From the NCBI GenBank assembly GCA_905233685.1, contig CAJOEZ010000005.1, forward strand, positions 61,388-125,387: a stretch of DNA of 64,000 bases, given 5' to 3'. Positions 61,480 through 64,000 of this stretch are shown here, in pieces. Position 1 is the first letter of the stretch, and each line of letters starts with the position of its first letter. The notes below the pieces were generated by a model. That model saw only the letters and a list, made by a program, of their open reading frames with translations, ran no database searches and had not been told where the DNA came from. This DNA is from an uncultured Bacteroidales bacterium. GTDB taxonomy: Bacteria > Bacteroidota > Bacteroidia > Bacteroidales > F082. The position numbers and the translations under genes were made by a program.

Positions 61480-61510
61480 TGGGGATATGGAGTTGAAAGT
61501 CATATCCCCA
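61480..61510. repeat. Perfect 10-bp hairpin between T9SS cargo genes
   Basis: TGGGGATATG (61480-61489) pairs with CATATCCCCA (61501-61510) around an 11-base loop. No T run follows, so it may stabilise or process the mRNA rather than terminate. Confidence 0.6.
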
Positions 61511-61527
61511 TACAAAACAGTTAAACT

Positions 61528-63117
61528 ATGAAACACATCATCACAAAATCAACCCTCATTATCGGATTAGTGCTTGCCGCTTCTTGCGCCTTCGGCCAAA
61601 TTCGCATCGACTGGCAGCAAAGCTATGGCACCTCCGTAAACGAATACGCATACAATATCTTTGAAACCGAAAACGGTTTAATGACCTTTGGTTTTGTCTA
61701 TACCGACCCTTACGATGGCTTGTATGATTGCGGACATTACGTCAGTTATGGAGCGGATTGGTTGTTTGAAATCAACAACGAACATTCCATCATCAACCAA
61801 AACTGTTACACAAAAGGCTTGTATCCCAAACTATGCAAGGCTAATACAGATAAATGCTACATTGCCACGATTTCTTTCAACATCCATAATATTTGGAATC
61901 TATGGATTACACGGATTGATGACGGTGGCAATCCGATATGGTATAGAGAATTGGGCACAACAGAAGGTTTGGCAAATTCGGCCAGTGATGTGTTTAGCAT
62001 TGGCACTCTCGACGGAGGTGTCGTTGTCGCGGTTCTCTGTAACGAGGCGAGTGGAGACATCACTCATCATTACGGGGGAACAGACTGCTGGCTCGTAAAA
62101 CTTGACTCCTTGGGAAATATGGCCTGGGAAACCACGCTCGGAACCCAAAGCAACGAGAATGTGACTTGCCTGCAAAACGCCAGCGATGGCGGGTTCTACG
62201 TCGGATTGAAATCAGGCCAGTCAGGGAACGGGAATATAGGGTGCGGTCAGCCTGAGAACAACTGCATCCTCGTCAAGATGAACGCTTCGGGGCAACAGGA
62301 AAGGAACCTCTGCTTCCCTCAATTCGACATTTGCAGCATCGTTGAATTGGATGAAGGCTTCTTGTTGGCAGGCCATTATTCCTTCAATGTCGAGCCTGGT
62401 GGGAATTGCGGAGACGGTATCCACACGTCTGATTGTTGCCTTCTGAGATGCGATTCGGAGGGTACAATCATTTGGAAGAAGAACTACGGAGGCTCGTGTA
62501 TTGACAAAACGGTCAAGGTCTTTGGAAGCGAGGAAAAAGGCTATACGGTGTTTTCCAATTCAAGGTCCTTGGACGGTGATGTTGCAAGCGCGTCCCAACT
62601 GAGCGTAACAGATGTTGATGCCGGAAACATTTGGGTGTTTCATGTAGACTTCGACGGAGACCTTGTGTGGGAACGCTGTATCGGAAGCGAACTGGGGCTG
62701 CTGGAAAGCGTCAAGGATGTCATCAATCAAGGCGATGGAGAATATGCCATTGTAGGTGAATGCACTTGGTTTGACGAGGTTTCGTCGGGCGATGTTAATT
62801 GCAGCAACAACCTCATTCTGCCCAATTCAGGAACAAACATTTGGATTTTGCACATCACCGACATTTTCGATTACGATGCTGTTCCAGAATCGTCTGATGG
62901 AGAGGTTGCCATACATCCTAACCCCACAAACAGCATTGTACGTATCACAGGTGCAGAGGCCACAGAAGTTCAAGTATTCAACTCGCTTGGCCAATGCGTG
63001 AAAACCCTCCAAAGCACCAACGAAGTCAGCTTGGAAGGCCTGCCGCAGGGCGTTTACCTGCTGCGCGTCACCACGGCGGACGGCAAGGTGTTTTCGGATA
63101 AAGTGGTGAAGGAGTAA
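61528..63117 (+). CDS. T9SS type-A sorting domain protein
   Basis: 529 residues. Signal peptide (about 1-23), then a repeated pattern of WLVKLDSLGNMAWETTLGTQSNE-like units (about 95-130, 180-220, 275-320, 365-400), the propeller-like repeat seen in many T9SS cargo proteins: WxxxxDxxGNxxWxxxxG. The C-terminus (VAIHPNPTNSIVRITGAEATEVQVFNSLGQCVKTLQ ... LPQGVYLLRVTTADGKVF) is a T9SS type-A sorting domain. Surface or secreted; ligand unknown. It follows the C25 gene by 55 bases. Confidence 0.9.
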   Translation: MKHIITKSTLIIGLVLAASCAFGQIRIDWQQSYGTSVNEYAYNIFETENGLMTFGFVYTDPYDGLYDCGHYVSYGADWLFEINNEHSIINQNCYTKGLYPKLCKANTDKCYIATISFNIHNIWNLWITRIDDGGNPIWYRELGTTEGLANSASDVFSIGTLDGGVVVAVLCNEASGDITHHYGGTDCWLVKLDSLGNMAWETTLGTQSNENVTCLQNASDGGFYVGLKSGQSGNGNIGCGQPENNCILVKMNASGQQERNLCFPQFDICSIVELDEGFLLAGHYSFNVEPGGNCGDGIHTSDCCLLRCDSEGTIIWKKNYGGSCIDKTVKVFGSEEKGYTVFSNSRSLDGDVASASQLSVTDVDAGNIWVFHVDFDGDLVWERCIGSELGLLESVKDVINQGDGEYAIVGECTWFDEVSSGDVNCSNNLILPNSGTNIWILHITDIFDYDAVPESSDGEVAIHPNPTNSIVRITGAEATEVQVFNSLGQCVKTLQSTNEVSLEGLPQGVYLLRVTTADGKVFSDKVVKE

Positions 63118-63193
63118 TATCTATAACACAATCGAATAATTTGGAAAGAGCCAATTCCGCTTTCTCCAGTTGACTAAAAAAAAAGACAGAACC

Positions 63194-63751
63194 ATGAAAA
63201 GATTTCATGTATTAATCATCACTTTGGTCATTATGTCCTCGTGTCAAATCCGCCATGTTTGTCCTGAATACGATATGGAAAACTGTCTACTTATTGCGTT
63301 TCGTAAGAATGACACTATTAGGTATTATTCGGATAACACAGCAACAATAGACTCTCTTGTGTTTTATGTCGAGGATTTTTATAGAAACGAGCCTTATGAA
63401 TTCTATTCATCTGGTCCAGACGCATACTGTTATTATGATGTGTATTACCAAACTAACTATGTAGAAGGGGTGTTCATTCGAGATCGTCTAAATGGTTCCA
63501 ATATGGAAGTGCAAATAGGCGATGATGTTTATTCATTTGGTTTTGGAGCGTCAAACCTCATAGATACAATTGGATCAGATTATCGTATCACCAATTCCTT
63601 TGTTATGATAGACGACACAAGGTGTTATTACTGGACATTGCAAGACCTATCAGGAAACCGCCGTTTTGATTCGTTTACAAAAATGGAAAACAGGGGCATT
63701 ATTGAATTTCACGACAAACAAACGGGGAAAGTATGGGTGTTGGACTGGTAA
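63194..63751 (+). CDS. Hypothetical lipoprotein
   Basis: 185 residues with a lipoprotein signal (KRFHVLIITLVIMSSC). The ATG at 63194 is chosen for this signal; the frame is open upstream to 63170 without protein-like content. Tyr-, Asp- and Phe-rich beta-type sequence (LVFYVEDFYRNEPYEFYSSG, YCYYDVYYQTNYVEGVFIRD). No family recognised. Relatively A+T-rich. Last gene of the cargo cluster. Confidence 0.7.
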   Translation: MKRFHVLIITLVIMSSCQIRHVCPEYDMENCLLIAFRKNDTIRYYSDNTATIDSLVFYVEDFYRNEPYEFYSSGPDAYCYYDVYYQTNYVEGVFIRDRLNGSNMEVQIGDDVYSFGFGASNLIDTIGSDYRITNSFVMIDDTRCYYWTLQDLSGNRRFDSFTKMENRGIIEFHDKQTGKVWVLDW

Positions 63752-63871
63752 TAATCGAAGCGAGCAGTAAAAGTTTGTAATCCAAAACCATATCACACTG
63801 ATAACCAGCGATGTAAATTGAAAAAAGTTTGTAATGGCCTAATACAATACTTTTTGGAGCGTTGTTTTCTC

Positions 63872-63964
63872 TACTTTTGCGTTTGAATTTCAAGCAATTT
63901 GTCATTGCTGTCCACTAAAAAATCAAAATAGTTCTTTGAAATTACTGTAAGTTAGAGAGTTACA
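63872..63964 (+). promoter_or_regulatory. Promoter and structured leader, possible stable-RNA operon
   Basis: -7 box TACTTTTG (63872-63879), then a hairpin AGCAAT-TTGTC-ATTGCT (63893-63909), a boxA-like GTTCTTTGA (63931-63939), and a small hairpin TGTAA/TTACA (63946-63950 and 63960-63964). No ORF of note to the window end. BoxA-like GTTCTTTGA elements are typical of rRNA operon leaders, so a 16S rRNA gene may lie just beyond the edge (inference). Confidence 0.4.
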
Positions 63965-64000
63965 AGGCTTTTTTAAGCGCGCCGATTTGAATTTATCTTT

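Noticed and set aside
1..64000. CRISPR array, insertion sequence or prophage
   Set aside because: No regularly spaced repeat-spacer pattern, transposase, integrase or phage structural gene was recognised on either strand.

Overview
The window looks like a chromosomal segment of a member of the order Bacteroidales (phylum Bacteroidota) with a type IX secretion system (T9SS). Reasons seen in the sequence: about twenty promoters carry the Bacteroidota -7 box TAnnTTTG; there is an UpxY-type antiterminator, an S46 dipeptidyl peptidase, a C25 (gingipain-family) peptidase, a DUF3244 protein, C-terminal T9SS sorting domains on three proteins, and the ExbB/membrane protein/ExbD/ExbD gene order. The genus cannot be named from the sequence alone. 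An S46 enzyme of the Asp/Glu-specific type and secreted proteases suggest a peptide-using, gut- or oral-type anaerobe (inference).

Layout. 0-0.75 kb: start of a surface-polysaccharide type locus on the minus strand (UpxY with an 11-base C tract in its 5' coding region, then a partial gene). 0.9-7 kb: acyl-CoA carboxylase alpha chain, then DUF4292 lipoprotein, EnvC-like LytM protein, small lipoprotein and SprT-like protein, then DUF2461 and a secreted hypothetical. 7-9.2 kb: S46 peptidase. 9.4-14.6 kb: polysaccharide operon (CapD-like epimerase/dehydratase, GDP-mannose pyrophosphorylase, GT2, acyltransferase-like protein, phosphoglycosyl transferase). 14.6-15 kb: tRNA-Asn with an irregular acceptor stem. 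15-20.4 kb: PfkB kinase, an EF-G paralogue broken by a deletion/frameshift, adenine deaminase, GNAT. 20.4-29 kb: surface Ig-like lipoprotein, lamin-tail protein, PPP phosphatase, acyltransferase, MltF-like transglycosylase, small barrel. 29-37 kb: QueG, barrel protein, enoyl-CoA hydratase, TPR, dUTPase, CorA, secreted endonuclease I, MntP-like protein. 37-44.8 kb: a large MA-like/propeller/Omp85-like protein, NadD, Gmk, YicC, lipoprotein, HolB. 44.8-51.6 kb: TonB-dependent receptor, TrpS, HflX, TatD, asparaginase. 51.7-54.3 kb: tRNA-Ser and an ExbB/ExbD energiser operon. 54.3-63.8 kb: a membrane TPR-HTH regulator followed by DUF3244, a giant C25 peptidase, another T9SS cargo and a lipoprotein. 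The last 130 bases look like a promoter and leader of a stable-RNA operon.

How the genes fit together. Most of the segment is ordinary core metabolism and envelope biogenesis packed into short operons, many with 1-4 base overlaps. Two themes stand out: surface polysaccharide synthesis (UpxY plus the 9.4-14.6 kb operon), and protein secretion and peptide use (S46 peptidase, C25 peptidase, T9SS cargo, TonB/ExbBD energisation).

Items most worth a second look: (1) the homopolymeric C tract that sets the reading frame of UpxY; (2) a family of unrelated locus-specific short repeats that fill operon-internal spacers and begin at, or supply, the upstream stop codon; (3) the EF-G paralogue that lost about 50 bases of its switch I region; (4) the tRNA-Asn with an unpaired acceptor end; (5) the regulator/DUF3244/C25 module at the right end.
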